DNA of 64,000 nt from Adiantum capillus-veneris. Its lineage: Eukaryota > Streptophyta > Polypodiopsida > Polypodiales > Pteridaceae. The DNA lies in the NCBI GenBank assembly GCA_014529385.2, contig CM043958.1:153475293-153539292 (forward strand). The letters run 5' to 3'. A program made the translations under genes and the position numbers. The notes beneath the pieces were generated by a model, which was not told where the DNA came from, did not search any database, and worked only from the letters and a program-made list of their open reading frames with translations. Positions 1 through 10,289 of the stretch are shown here, piece by piece. The stretch's first letter is position 1. The number at the start of each line of letters is the position of its first letter.

Positions 1-890
1 AAAACAATAATGAACAAAAAAGTACAGGAGTATAAACATCAAATAGAAGGTATGAGACTGAAAGCTTAGTTTCAATTCTCGATTACCTTAAACACGAGTG
101 GAACATATAAAATCTAGAGCTGACTCACCCAATGCATGCACAAATTGTCTTCCTTAGAACGAATCACAACACTCACTTTGTAACTGCTACCCCCCTTTGT
201 CACTGTGGCTAACACCTACGCATGAAATTAAGAAAAATATCAGTAAGAAGTCACAATATTCCCTAGTAAACAACCATCTTCCTGAAATGAAAGCCTCAAA
301 CACAAATCAAACCTACAGCAAAAAGCCAAGAGCATCTCAGATAAAGCTTTAAGAAATTGCCATACGGGAAAATTGACCAAAATGCCACATCAACTTAAGA
401 GACAACTGTCAAGTAAGCAGTGACAAGCCAATTGGTTCCAGCAGTACTGTCATTCCTACTTAACAAAAGAAAGCGTTCATTGACAGCGGAAGACTCAGAA
501 GAATACGACAGTTTAGAAGATTTCTGGATAGCTTGTTTGCTAGCACCACCTTGCAATCCAATAATAGCCATGTCTTGCTCCAAAACAGAAGCTTCTTTCA
601 AAATTGTACATCAAAGAGGAATAAAGAGACACGCACAAGACAATTACAGAAGAGTCACCAAGAGTAAAACTTTTCAGCTAGGATAGCCTTGTTTTCTCCC
701 CTCGTAAACAGAAGCATCTTCAAGATCTGACCACATTGGAAGGAAGCAATAGAAGTCTTTCAGAATGTATGTTTGTTTGAGTATATGTGAGATGTCATGT
801 CTACAGCATTTCGTCTCTATTCAACAGTACACATGATATTGTTTGCGTGGAGTCAGTGTTGTGAGGATTAGTGGTGCTAATCCTATAATT
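1..890. other. No identifiable gene
   Basis: Only short open frames occur here (for example 395-601 minus and 420-686 plus, which overlap each other). None shows a recognisable domain. The base composition is ordinary AT-rich intergenic plant sequence. I cannot assign it to a named element. Confidence 0.5.
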
Positions 891-989
891 AAGACTTAAA
901 ATTTCATGCTTAAGATCAAACTGAGACTCAAGAGACTGAATGTGTGTTTGATTGATTGATTGAATGCTTGAAAACAGAGTACAATAGGC

Positions 990-1003
990 TCCTTATATAG
1001 GAG
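990..1003 (-). promoter_or_regulatory. Possible TATA box of an unidentified minus-strand transcript
   Basis: Read on the minus strand, CTATATAAGG sits just downstream of the 21-bp repeat array at 1001-1215. An array of short repeats followed by a TATA box is the layout of many LTR U3 promoters, but I could not find LTR ends or a partner copy. Position and motif are seen; promoter function is inferred. Confidence 0.3.
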
Positions 1004-1215
1004 ACGAAGAGACACAAATGAAAAGACACATCTCATGGTGAAGAGACGCGATTTTAGACGTAAGGACACATCCTTTCGACGAAGAGCTGCAACCATTGGA
1101 CGAGAGTTGCAACCATAGAGCGAAGGGGTGTGACCAATCGTCGAAGGAGTGTGGCTTTTGGCGACGAGGCGTGTCTCTTGAGCGAAGGGTCGTGACCATC
1201 CAAGCGTAGGGGTTC
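1001..1215. repeat. Degenerate ~21-bp tandem array
   Basis: About ten imperfect units of roughly 20-22 bp follow one another, each with a core like GACGAAGAG followed by a GTGACCAT- or GCAACCAT-like half. The period is irregular and the units are diverged. Open frames through this stretch (896-1321 and two others on minus) are by-products of the array and lack domains. It may be the enhancer part of a decayed LTR. Confidence 0.55.
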
Positions 1216-1510
1216 TCCTTGGCATGGCACTTTGCGTATCTGCAACTAGGAGTAGATGTAATACTGTAACATAGTCACAATCGTGACGTTCCCTCTCATT
1301 TAAAATGAGAGCCCATGTCAAAGAAATGACTTTTGATGTTGATAGAACTCTAGAAAAGCATTGAATCTCCGAAAATCTTCAATCTTTGAGTTATCTGAAA
1401 CATTTGTCTTGAACCTTTGCTTCTTGCGAAGCCTTTTTGCTTTGACTGCTAAATCCCATGTCATTGCATTGTTCAAAGACTTTTTAGAGGAATTTGGCAT
1501 AATCAAGTTG

Positions 1511-2690
1511 ATAGCATGAGTGAGGGCCTGATTTACCTCATTCCCAAGGAGGGGGGCTCCTTGGATGAGATGCAACAGTGGGTGACCATCACCATCCTCA
1601 ACTCAGCCTACAAAATTCTTGCCAAGGCTCTGAGTTTAAGGATTCTGCCACTTCTAGAGAGTATTATACATGGGACACAGATAGGTTTTGTCAAGGAGCG
1701 TAGTATCCTTGACAACATCTTTACTTTTTGGGAGGCTTCTGCCCTCGCGCGCCTCCATGGTGAGGATCTGGTGATACTTCTTCTCGATTTTGAGAAGGCC
1801 TACATAGAGTTGACTGGGACTTTTTGGAGGGCACTCTACGTAGGATGGGCTTCTCAGATACCTGGATCAGAGGTGTGTAGGCTCTTTACAAACGGACACA
1901 CAGTCAAGTACTTTTGGCACGTGGTAGAGGAGATCGCTTCATGCTCACACATTTGGTCAGACAGGGCTGCCCTCTTGCCCCCTTCCTTTTTCTGTTTTAT
2001 GATGAGGTGATGAGCAGATTTTTGGTTTCACAACAGGTTGGTCTAAGTGGCTTAGTGCTCCCTATTCGCGGGACGAGCTACTTGATGCTGAGTTTGCAGA
2101 CGACTCAACTTTGTACTTGGAGGGCAAGGAGGCCAACCTTCACAGGTGTGAGCAGGCTCTTGAGACTTTTCGTTGTGCATCAGGCGCACTCAGCAGCTGG
2201 AGAAAAAGAGTGGCTTTCTCGGTTGGTGGTGCTCCTACGCCTGATTGGCTCCAGATGAGGGTTTCAGATGGATTCCCCCAGGGACTGCAATTCGATACTT
2301 GGGCTGTCAGGTTGGCTTGGACTTATCTCCTGAGCAACAGATTGCTCCCCTCCTCCTGTCCATCAGGAGGAAGCTGTTACGTTAGAGCTCCGCACGACTT
2401 TCTCTGGCAAGCAGAGTTGTAGTGGCCAATCAGGTGTTGTTGGCTACTATGTGGTACATCACGTCTTGTTGGATCTTTTCCAGTTCCTGCATCAACCAGG
2501 TAGAGAGGCTGATCAGGAATTTCCTTTGGTCAGGGCGCGACACTCAGATAGCCCGGGCCAGAGTGGCCTGGCAAGTCATCACTCTTCCTTGTTCTCAGGG
2601 GAGGTTTGGGATCATAGACCCAGCACAACAGAGAAAGCCGTTCTTGGGAAGTTTGTTGTCAGAGGATTGCTTCCAGGGGAGGAGCCCCCA
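1511..2690 (+). pseudogene. LINE (L1-type) reverse transcriptase fragment
   Basis: This is a non-LTR retrotransposon RT broken over at least three frames. Frame 1 (1516 onward) has LIPKEGGSLDE and a motif-A-like LLLDFEKAY. Frame 2 (from 1914) has the motif B block RQGCPLAPFLF. Frame 3 (2093 onward) has the catalytic FADDSTLYL. A fourth piece (2422-2690) carries the C-terminal NFLWSG and ARVAW blocks typical of plant LINEs. The endonuclease domain and 3' tail are both absent. The 3' side runs into gag of gypsy element E near 2690, so the copy is truncated at both ends. It cannot make a working enzyme. Confidence 0.88.
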
Positions 2691-2821
2691 TTTCACATGA
2701 CTCATCAGTTCCTGAATGGAATCTCACTTTTGCTCTAAGCAGTGATCTCGGATCTCTATAGAAAGTCCCAAGGTAAACCGCTCAATCTGTTCTTTGAACA
2801 AGATCTTCTTAAATGAAGAGG
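2691..2821 (-). pseudogene. Gypsy element E: left remnant of gag
   Basis: This 130-bp stretch matches gag of the D/E family: 18361-18487 in element D is nearly the same sequence, starting at the CATGACTCATCAG word. It encodes the end of the capsid domain just before the zinc-knuckle linker. The match stops exactly at AGAGG, where element D begins. It resumes on the other side of D at 20265. The left edge is an abrupt junction with LINE sequence, so everything further 3' in element E (pol and 3' LTR) has been lost. Confidence 0.85.
2817..2821. repeat. Target site duplication of element D (left)
   Basis: AGAGG directly precedes the TGTAACAG start of the left LTR. The same five bases follow the TGTGACA end of the right LTR at 20265-20269. 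Gag of element E is continuous across the two copies. Confidence 0.9.
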
Positions 2822-3375
2822 TGTAACAGACTTCGACACTCCAAGTCGAGATTCTACCGCGACACCACAAGAATTCACTTCAATACAGTTCACAGTTCAC
2901 AATTGATTCGACACTGGCCCGACAGACGGGCGCCCCTTTCGGTATTTCTTTTTGTATTAATCTGTAACTCAAAGTACAAGCGAGTGGTCGGGACTCACTC
3001 TCAGACTCTCCATCCAGATGCTCTGAGAAGCGAGAGCCCAAAACCACCATTATATAGATTTACAAGGGATGCGACAAGCAGAGCCCAAAAGCTTCAAAAT
3101 CAAAAGCCTTTTTGAAATAAAGCGAAAGATTTCTCTCTCTCTCTCTTAAATTACGTAGAATAAAGCAGTAAAACCCAAAAGCTGCCCCTGATTTTCTACT
3201 GCCGCAAAATCCGCCGCACAACGCGGGCGTCCGTACACTGCCACATGGTTGGCTATCTACAACCTGCGCCGCAATTTCCGGACTTGTCCGTACAAGCTTG
3301 CCACATCATCCTTTCTGCAAGCCAGCCTGGGGTGGGTCTGTGTGCCCTAGGCAGCCACGTCACCAGTTTGTGACA
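2822..3375 (-). repeat. Element D 3' LTR (left)
   Basis: It begins TGTAACAG and ends TTTGTGACA on the plus strand, so the minus-strand LTR is TGTCACA...GTTACA. It matches the right LTR 19660-20264 closely. Compared with that copy it lacks about 34 bp in the poly(A)-module area (around 2920) and one copy of a short GTGGTCGGGACTCACTC duplication, which explains much of the length difference (554 against 605 bp). A short CT run lies near 3133. Confidence 0.9.
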
Positions 3376-3389
3376 TACCCCCCTCTTGA
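3376..3389 (-). promoter_or_regulatory. Polypurine tract of element D
   Basis: On minus, CAAGAGGGGGGTA immediately precedes the 3' LTR start TGTCACA. This is the expected plus-strand priming site. The same tract occurs beside the LTRs at 7864 and 29523. Confidence 0.85.
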
Positions 3390-3955
3390 AAGCATTGTAA
3401 CCACCCTCGATTACGCCTGCAAAACAGACAGAAGCCATAAACTGTCTTAGCAGACACTGACTGTTAGTACCGACGCACTAGGAACACACATCTAGCACAT
3501 GTACCAAATCGACAGTACAGGACATCACACGACAAATCACATTCAACATTCATTCGGATCTCAGACTATGATTTATCGACAATGCAATTAGCAATCGTAT
3601 CTAGATCCACTCAGGACCTCATAGATGCCCGATTGACTAATCCCTATTGCAATGATGTCTATCAAGATCACTCAGACCAAAATGCTGCAGTCATTTCGTC
3701 TATCAATTCCTGCACTTAAACAAGTCAAGAACAAATCAATTTCATATTATCGGGAATTCCATTTCATAAAGTCATACAACAGAATATTGTCAGCTCTCGG
3801 TATCCCTGAAGCTCAAAGAGACATCAGTGACTCTCACATCAAAAATCGAGGCAATCTGTTGACAAAGGAGTGGAGCAACTCCCCTCTTGTGCATACCCGC
3901 TGCACCAAAGTCCGCCCAAGCTGAGTTCGGGGTTCCATTTAGAATAGACTATGCT
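3390..3955 (-). other. Element D 3' untranslated region
   Basis: There is no coding sequence here. It is alignable by eye with 7879-8455 of element B and its first ~150 bases with 29541-29690 beside LTR H, sharing the words ATTACGCCTGCAAAAC and CACTGACTGTTAGTAC. It lies between the chromodomain stop and the polypurine tract. Confidence 0.75.
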
Positions 3956-5262
3956 AATCCGAATGCTTCAAGGTAAAGATTCACAATCTGAGGAGTATCT
4001 CCTAGGTCCTCCTCCTCCATCCACTTCGCATCCAATGCAGGATAGTTCTTGAATTTAACCAAGAACCGCCTTATCACTTTACCCTTAATCTTTCTATCTT
4101 TATGTGCCTATATCAGTTCGGGAACAAGGATCTCCTCATTTTCTTCCACTTCAGGTTGCTCATCAGGCTTCCCATCTTCGAACACATCGCCTTTAAAAGG
4201 CTCCAAGAGACTCACATGAAAAGCATTGTGAATTCTCAAAGTTTCGGGTAGCTTCAATCTAAAGGAGACATCATTAATCTTTTCAGAAATCTGGAAAGGT
4301 CCATAGTATCGCATACTAAGCTTTGGAAAAAGCCTCTCCTTTCCCTTTTTCTTTCTCAGGCATTCCTTCTCAAAACGTAAGAGCACCCAATCGTTCTCCT
4401 TCAATTTTAAAGCGCAACGATGGCGATCTGCTTCCTTTTTCTGTCTTTCTTGAGATTTCTGCAAAACCTCGCGGACCTTGGCAAAAGCCGTGTCCAAGTC
4501 ACGCGTGTACTCATCGGCTTCAAAAATCTTATTTTTAGTACTTAGGAAGGGTGGAACCTTCGTAGGACCTTCAATAATCTCAAATGCACCTTCCCCGTCG
4601 AAGAGTGTATCATGTTATTGTAGGCAAATTCCACCAAAGGTAAATACTTTTCCCATTGAGTCTTCTGATCCGAGATGTAAGACTTCAATAAATCTAGTAT
4701 CGCTGAATTGGCAATCTCAGATTGCCCGTCAGTCTGCGGGTGGAAAGATAACGAGAACTGCAACCGTGTGCCAATGTTCTCCCAAATAGCCTTCCAAAAC
4801 AAACTAGTAAATCTGGAGTCCCTGTCGGAGACAATCGTCTCAGGCATGCCATTAATCTGAAAATCTGGGCCACAAACAGTCTCGCTAAGTGATCCGGCTT
4901 GACTGTTTTCTTCACTGGAATGAAATGAGCTTGCTTGCTAAATCTGTCAATAACAGTCCAGATACCATCGTGACCACTCTGTGTTCTCGGGAGATCAAAA
5001 ATGAAATCCATTGCAATACTTTCCCAGGGGCGGGTGGATATGGGTAAAGACTGTAACAATCCATGTGCTTTATGCCTGTCAAACTTGATCTTCTCACATA
5101 CCCAGTAGTTGCCACAAAATCGTCCACATCCTTCTTGAGTCTCAGCCAAAAGAAGCATCTCTCTACACCTTTCAAGGTCCTAGCAATGCCGCGGTGACCC
5201 GTAAAGGTGGACAGTGGCATTCGGTCATAACCTTCTCCCTCAATGGCTATGTAACGCACAAC
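3956..5262 (-). pseudogene. Element D integrase with C-terminal chromodomain
   Basis: Integrase joins the cDNA copy to host DNA; a chromodomain can steer it to particular chromatin. Reading on minus: an H2C2-type zinc-finger start with FTGHRGIA near 5210, then the catalytic core with MDFIFDLPRTQ and DRFSKQAHF (about 4910-5010), then HPQTDGQSE near 4740. The C-terminal segment (4108-4497) has [10 protein letters not shown] and [15 protein letters not shown]. The chromodomain at about 3970-4100 reads RRFLVKFKNYPALDAKW. A stop (codon TAG in LI*AHKD) separates integrase from chromodomain, and further frameshifts lie near 4545, 4850 and 5160. Not functional as it stands. Confidence 0.9.
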
Positions 5263-6560
5263 ATGGTTTTCCTCATCAAGTAGCCATCCCGAATGGAATA
5301 TCCCGCTACTATCTCCCCATTCCGTATCCGAGTGAAAATATCTGCAAAATCTGTATCTGTGGCATATTGATCGACCATATCCTCGAAGCTCCTATGATGA
5401 ATCGTGGAAATAGCCAGAACCAACGGCTTCCGGGACAAAGCATCTGCCACCAAATTCTTATGTCCCTGCACATGGACCATCTGGAAGTGAAACTGTGACA
5501 CGATGTTCGCCCACCGCGTCTGCTTTTTCGATAGTTGCTTCTGTGACAAGAAGTAGCGTAAACTCTAATGGTCTGTGAAGACAGTAAAATCTGCTCCGGG
5601 TAGGTAATGTCGCCACTGAGTAAGAGCGTGGATAACCGTTAAAAGCTCTTTCTCATAAATCTGTGTTGTCGATTCCGGCCTTGAGAACAATCAGCTCTCA
5701 TAGGCAATGACATGGCCTTCTTGCATAAAGATCGCACCTAGACTACGACCACAAGCATCACAATATGCTTTGAATGACTTCTGCAAATCCGGCAAAGCCA
5801 AAACTGGTCCTGTAGTCAATTTCTCTTTCAATGTTTGAAAGGCAGTCACCTCTGTGGGTCCCCACGAGAAAGGGACTCCTTTCTACGTCAACAAATGCAA
5901 AGGGGGAGCAACCTCTGCAAACTTTCTAATGAACCGCCTGTAGTACGAACACAATCCCAAGAAGCTTCTAACTTAATGGACATTCTTCAAATCGGGCCAA
6001 TCACGGATAGTCTCTATCTAGGCCGGGTCCATCTGCACTCGTGCTACTGAGACAATGTGTCCCAAAAAGTGGATCTCTGGTAGGAAAAATTCACTTTTCT
6101 TCGCATTAATCAGCAACTTGTGATCTCGTAATGCCTGAAAGACCTGAAGCAGATGTTCTTTATGTTCTTCTTCATCCTTGGAGAAAACAACTATGTCGTC
6201 AAAGAAAATGCCAACAAATAGTCTGTACTCTCGAAAAATCTTGTCCATCATTCGGTTAAATGTCGCAGGAGCATTGGCTAGGCATCACCAAAAACTCAAA
6301 TAACCCAAAAGTCGTCGGAAAGGCTGTCTTGAAGACACCCCCCTGCACGATTCGAATCTGATGATATCCGCTTTTCAAGTCGATCCTGCTAAAGCACGAG
6401 GATCCTTGTAGTCGGTCAAGTATATCATCGATCCTAGGAATCGGAAATCTGTTCTTGATGGTGATTTTGTTGTGAGCTCTATAATCGATGCACATTCTCC
6501 AAGATCCGTCTTTCCTCAAAACCAACAACACTGGAGAGCAGTACGGTAAGTACTAGGCTG
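5263..6560 (-). pseudogene. Element D reverse transcriptase and RNase H
   Basis: The RT copies element RNA into DNA; RNase H removes the RNA strand. RT blocks on minus: [16 protein letters not shown] at about 6510, [12 protein letters not shown] near 6370 (motif A region) and the catalytic FFDDIVVFSKD near 6190. RNase H follows with a TDH*SLRYFLSQKQ block near 5560 and ADALSRKPLVLA near 5440. Stop codons and frameshifts occur at about 5235, 5565, 5690, 5970, 6015 and 6280. The catalytic Asp pair is still present but the frame is not. Confidence 0.9.
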
Positions 6561-7209
6561 GACAAGACCCTTTTCCAAGAGGTCTTTCACTTGATTCATA
6601 ATTTCTTCGTTCTAAGCTCAGCTCATACGATAAGGTGGCCGGTTCGGTGGTGTGCTTCCAAGTATCACATCAATGGTATGATCCTCGGGACGAGCGGGTG
6701 GTAACTCGCGTGGCAGGCCCTCTGAGAAGCAATCAGTATGAGTGTGGAGAAAATCTTGGCGTTCTTTATCAAGTTCAGACATATGTCCTATTCTCATCAT
6801 TCATCTCTCTCAAGAAAATCGAGTAAACAAGCAAACTGGATTTTATTAATTTTGAAATGGCCGAAGCCGATGCAATAGGGACAGACTCGCCCTTAGGTTT
6901 TACATCTAGTACAATGGTTATGCCCTTCTCGGTGGTCACAGTCGCTTTTCTCGCCTGATAGTCGACCACGGCGTTGTTCTTGTGGTACCAGGGAATTTCC
7001 AAGAGGACATCACAACCTTCCAAAGGTATTATGTAGAAGTTCTCATACCCCAAATACCCCTAACAACGCAACCGACGTTTGCCAATGACAGGTGTAATGG
7101 CTACGTCCCTGCCGGGTGCCGCTAGAACTGCCTCTGCTAGTGGTCCCATCCGATCGGGTGTGATCTCGAGCCATGCCGCCAATTCAGGTGAAATGAAGTT
7201 GGCCTTGGC
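6561..7209 (-). pseudogene. Element D aspartic protease and RT start, truncated
   Basis: On minus the sequence reads AKANFISPELAAWLEI, then GCDVLLEIPWYHKNN, then the RT lead-in PPNRPPYRMS. This is the Ty3-type pepsin-like protease flap and core. The catalytic D(S/T)GA would lie just upstream of AKANFIS but is missing, because coordinate 7209/7210 is the junction with the truncated LTR of element B. The shared GGACACTCC word at the junction suggests a microhomology-mediated deletion. There is a stop near 7060 between the N-terminal part and the GYENFY block. Confidence 0.85.
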
Positions 7210-7577
7210 GGACACTCCAAGTCAAGAATCAATCACGACAGCACCAAATAACCACTTCAAAACAATTCACAGATCACAATAGATTTGCATTGGCTCGGCG
7301 GAGTTCCGTACCTAGAGATATTGGCCCCAAAGACTGGCGCCCCTTTCGGTATTTCTTTTTGTATTATTCAATTCAAAGTACAAGAGAGTGGCTCGAGATT
7401 CACTCTCAGACTCTGCGTCCAGATACTCTGAGAAGTGAATGCCCAAACCACTTATTTAATGTTACGAGGAATGCCCAAAAGCAGAGCCCAAAAGCTTGAA
7501 AGCAAAAGCCTCAAAGCAAAAGCCTCAAGCAAAAGCTCTTTTCCCTCTCTCACACAGAGCTTCTGAAAGTAAAAGCA

Positions 7578-7661
<84 letters not shown>

Positions 7662-7864
7662 GAGAGCAACAAAAAGCAATTATGCTTTTCTGGCCAAAAG
7701 TTGAGATTTGTGTCGCTCAAAAATATCCCAACAAAAAAAAAAAAGACCTCCACGATTTTCGGAAATTAGGGTTTTTGGCAAAAATTAAGGTTTGCAGGAA
7801 TTTTAGGGCTTTTGGCAAAAATTAGGGTTTTTGTTGTCCGTAGTCACGTCATCACTTTGTGACA
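7210..7864 (-). repeat. Element B 3' LTR (left) with long CT microsatellite
   Basis: It matches the right LTR 11959-12585 over its length and ends in TTTGTGACA before the polypurine tract. The first bases (TGTAACAGACTT) are missing at the junction with D protease. An uninterrupted CT run fills 7580-7658 (79 bp); the right copy has 70 bp. A duplicated TTTTGGCAAAAATTA(A/G)GG word lies near 7770-7835. Confidence 0.88.
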
Positions 7865-7878
7865 TACCCCCCTCTTGA
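7865..7878 (-). promoter_or_regulatory. Polypurine tract of element B
   Basis: On minus TTTCAAGAGGGGGGTA runs straight into TGTCACA, the 3' LTR start. Confidence 0.85.
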
Positions 7879-8460
7879 AAGCATTGTAATCGACCACGAT
7901 TACCCCTGCAAAACCGACAAAAGCCATAAACCGTCTTAGCAGACACTGACTGTTAGTACCTACGTACTAGGAACACACTTCTAGCACATACACAAAATCG
8001 ATAGTCACATCACACGACATCACAGGACATCACTAGACATCATAGGACATCACATGACATTCAACATTCATTCGGATCATAGACCATGATTTATCGGCAA
8101 TGTAGCTAGCAATCACATCTAGGTCCAATAGGGACCTCATCGATGTCGGATTGACTAACCCCTATTGCAACCATGTCTATTCGAGATCAACCAGACCAAA
8201 ATGTTGCAGTCATTTCATCTGTCAGTTCCTGCACTCAAAAGAAGTCAAGAACAAATCAGTACATTATCAGGAATTCCATTTCATAAAGTCATCCAGCAGA
8301 ATACTGTCAGCTCTCAGTATCCCTGAAGCTCAAAGAGACATCAGTGACTTTAGTATCAAAATCAAGGCATCTGTTGACAAAGGAGTGGAGTAACTCCCCT
8401 CTTGTGCATCCCACTGCACCAGATCTTCGACCAAGCTGAATTTCTGGGTTCCGTTTGGAG
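7879..8460 (-). other. Element B 3' untranslated region
   Basis: Non-coding, parallel to 3390-3955 in element D. It carries a local run of short repeats CACAGGACATCAC / CACACGACATC at about 8006-8056 not seen in D. Confidence 0.7.
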
Positions 8461-9566
8461 TAGACTTTTCTAAACCAAAACATCGAGGTAAAGTTTCACA
8501 ATCCGAGGAGTATCTGCTAGGTCCTCCTCCATCCACTTCGCATCAAATGCAGGAAAATTCTTGAACTTAACCAAGAATCGCCTTCGAACTTTACCTTTAT
8601 TCTTCGTATCTTTATGTGCCAATATCTGTTCAAGAACAAGGATCTCCTCATTTTCTTCCACTTCGGGTTGCTCATCGAGCTCCCCATCATCAGGCACATC
8701 ACCCCTAACAGGTTTCAACACTCACATGCAATGCATTGTGAATCCTCCAAGTATCTGGCAGTTTCAATCCGAAGGAGACATCATTTATCTTTTCAGTATT
8801 CTGGAAAGGTCCGTAGTATCGCATACTAAGCTTTGGAAAAAGCCTCTTCTTTCCCTTTTTCTTTCTTAGGCGTGCCTTCTCAAAATGTAAGAGCACCCAA
8901 TCATTCTCCTTCAATTTCAAGTCGCGATGATAGCGATCCGTTGCCTTTCTCTGTCGTTCTTGAGACTTTTGCAAAGTCTCGCGAACCTTGGCAAAAGCCA
9001 TATCCAAATCTCGCGAATATTGATCCGCTTCAAATATCTAATCTTTCGTGCTCAGGAAGGATGGAACTTCGCAGTACTTTCAACAATCTCAAATGGCGTC
9101 TTCCCCGTCGAAGAGTTTATCGTGTTATTGTAGGCAAATTCCACCAAAGGTAAGTTCTTTTCCCATTGAGTCTTCTGATCCGAGATACAAGACTTCAATA
9201 AATCTAAAACCACTGAATTGGCAATCTCAGATTGCCCGTTAATCTGCAAGTGGAACGATGGCGAGAACTACAACCGCGTGCCAATGTTCTCCCAAATTTC
9301 CTTCCAAAACAAACTCATAAATCTGGGGTCTCTGTCGGAGACAATCGTCTCCGACGTGCCATGTTAATCGGAAAATCATCGTGATCATTCTGTGTTCTCA
9401 GGAGATCAAAAATGAAATCCATTTCAATATTTTCCCGAGGGCGGGTGGGTATGGGTAAAAGGCTGTAACAATTCCTGTGCCTTATGCCTGTCAAACTTGA
9501 CCTTCTGGCATACTGCGCACAAACTCTTCCACATCCTTTTTGAGTCTCGGCCAAAAGAAGTATCTC
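8461..9566 (-). pseudogene. Element B integrase and chromodomain, internally deleted
   Basis: Minus-strand blocks match element D: chromodomain RRFLVKFKNFPAFDAKW (about 8520-8590), integrase C-terminus [10 protein letters not shown] (about 8820) and the core start MDFIFDLLRTQNDHD (about 9400). Between FDLLRTQ and the following [11 protein letters not shown], around 110 bp present in D (the DRFSKQAHFIPV block) is missing, so part of the catalytic core is gone. Frameshifts occur near 8705, 9040, 9250 and 9555. Dead integrase. Confidence 0.88.
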
Positions 9567-10262
9567 TCTACCCCTTCATGGTGGTAGCAATGCCGCGGTG
9601 ACCCGTAAAAGGTGGACAGTGGCATTCAGTCATAACCCTTTCCCGCAACTGCTGTGTAACGCACAACATAGTCTTTCTCATCAAGTAGCCTTCCCGGAGG
9701 GAGTATCCAGCTATTGTCTCCCCATCCCGTATCCGTGTGAAAATATCTGCAAAATCTGTATCTATGGCATACTGATCGACAATATCCTCGAAGCTCCTAT
9801 GATGTATCGCGGAAATAGCCAGAACCCACGGCTTCCGAGACAAAGCATCTGCCACCACATTCTTCTGTCCCTGCATATGGACAATCTGGAAGTGAAACTG
9901 TGACAAGATGTTCGCCCACCACATCTGCTTTTCCGAAAGCTGCTTCTGTGGCAAGAAGTAGCGCAAACTCTGATGGTCTGTAAAGACAATAAAATCTGCT
10001 CCGAGTAGGTAATGCCGCCACTGAGTACGAGCATGGATAACCACCAAAAGCTCTTTCTCATAAATCTGTGTTGTCATCTCCGGACTAGGGAACAATCGTC
10101 TCTCGTAAGCAATGACATGGCCTTCTTGCATCAAGACCGCCCCCAGACTACGACCATAAGCATCACAAAATACTTCAAATGACTTTTGTAAGTCCGGCAA
10201 GGTCAAATCTGGTCCTGTAGTCAATTTCTCTTTCAATGTCTGAAAGGGAGTCACCTCTGTGG
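9567..10262 (-). CDS. Element B RNase H domain, long open frame
   Basis: This is the longest intact pol frame of B (about 228 codons). It holds the Ty3-type RNase H: CDAYGRSLGAVL, YEKELLVVIHA, FTDHQSLRYFLPQKQL and the ADALSRKPW end, followed by the H2C2-like linker with FTGHRGIA. In a working element it would be the C-terminal part of RT. Here the RT fingers and palm are absent; the frame starts at TPFQTLKEKL and its upstream neighbour is gag. It may be translated only as part of a remnant polyprotein. Confidence 0.8.
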
Positions 10263-10289
10263 ATCCCCAAAAGCGGCAAAGTTTGTACT

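Noticed and set aside
1318-1575. Minus frame of 85 codons with basic KAKRLRKKQRF, possibly a host gene fragment
   Set aside because: It overlaps the LINE start on the other strand and shows no known domain.
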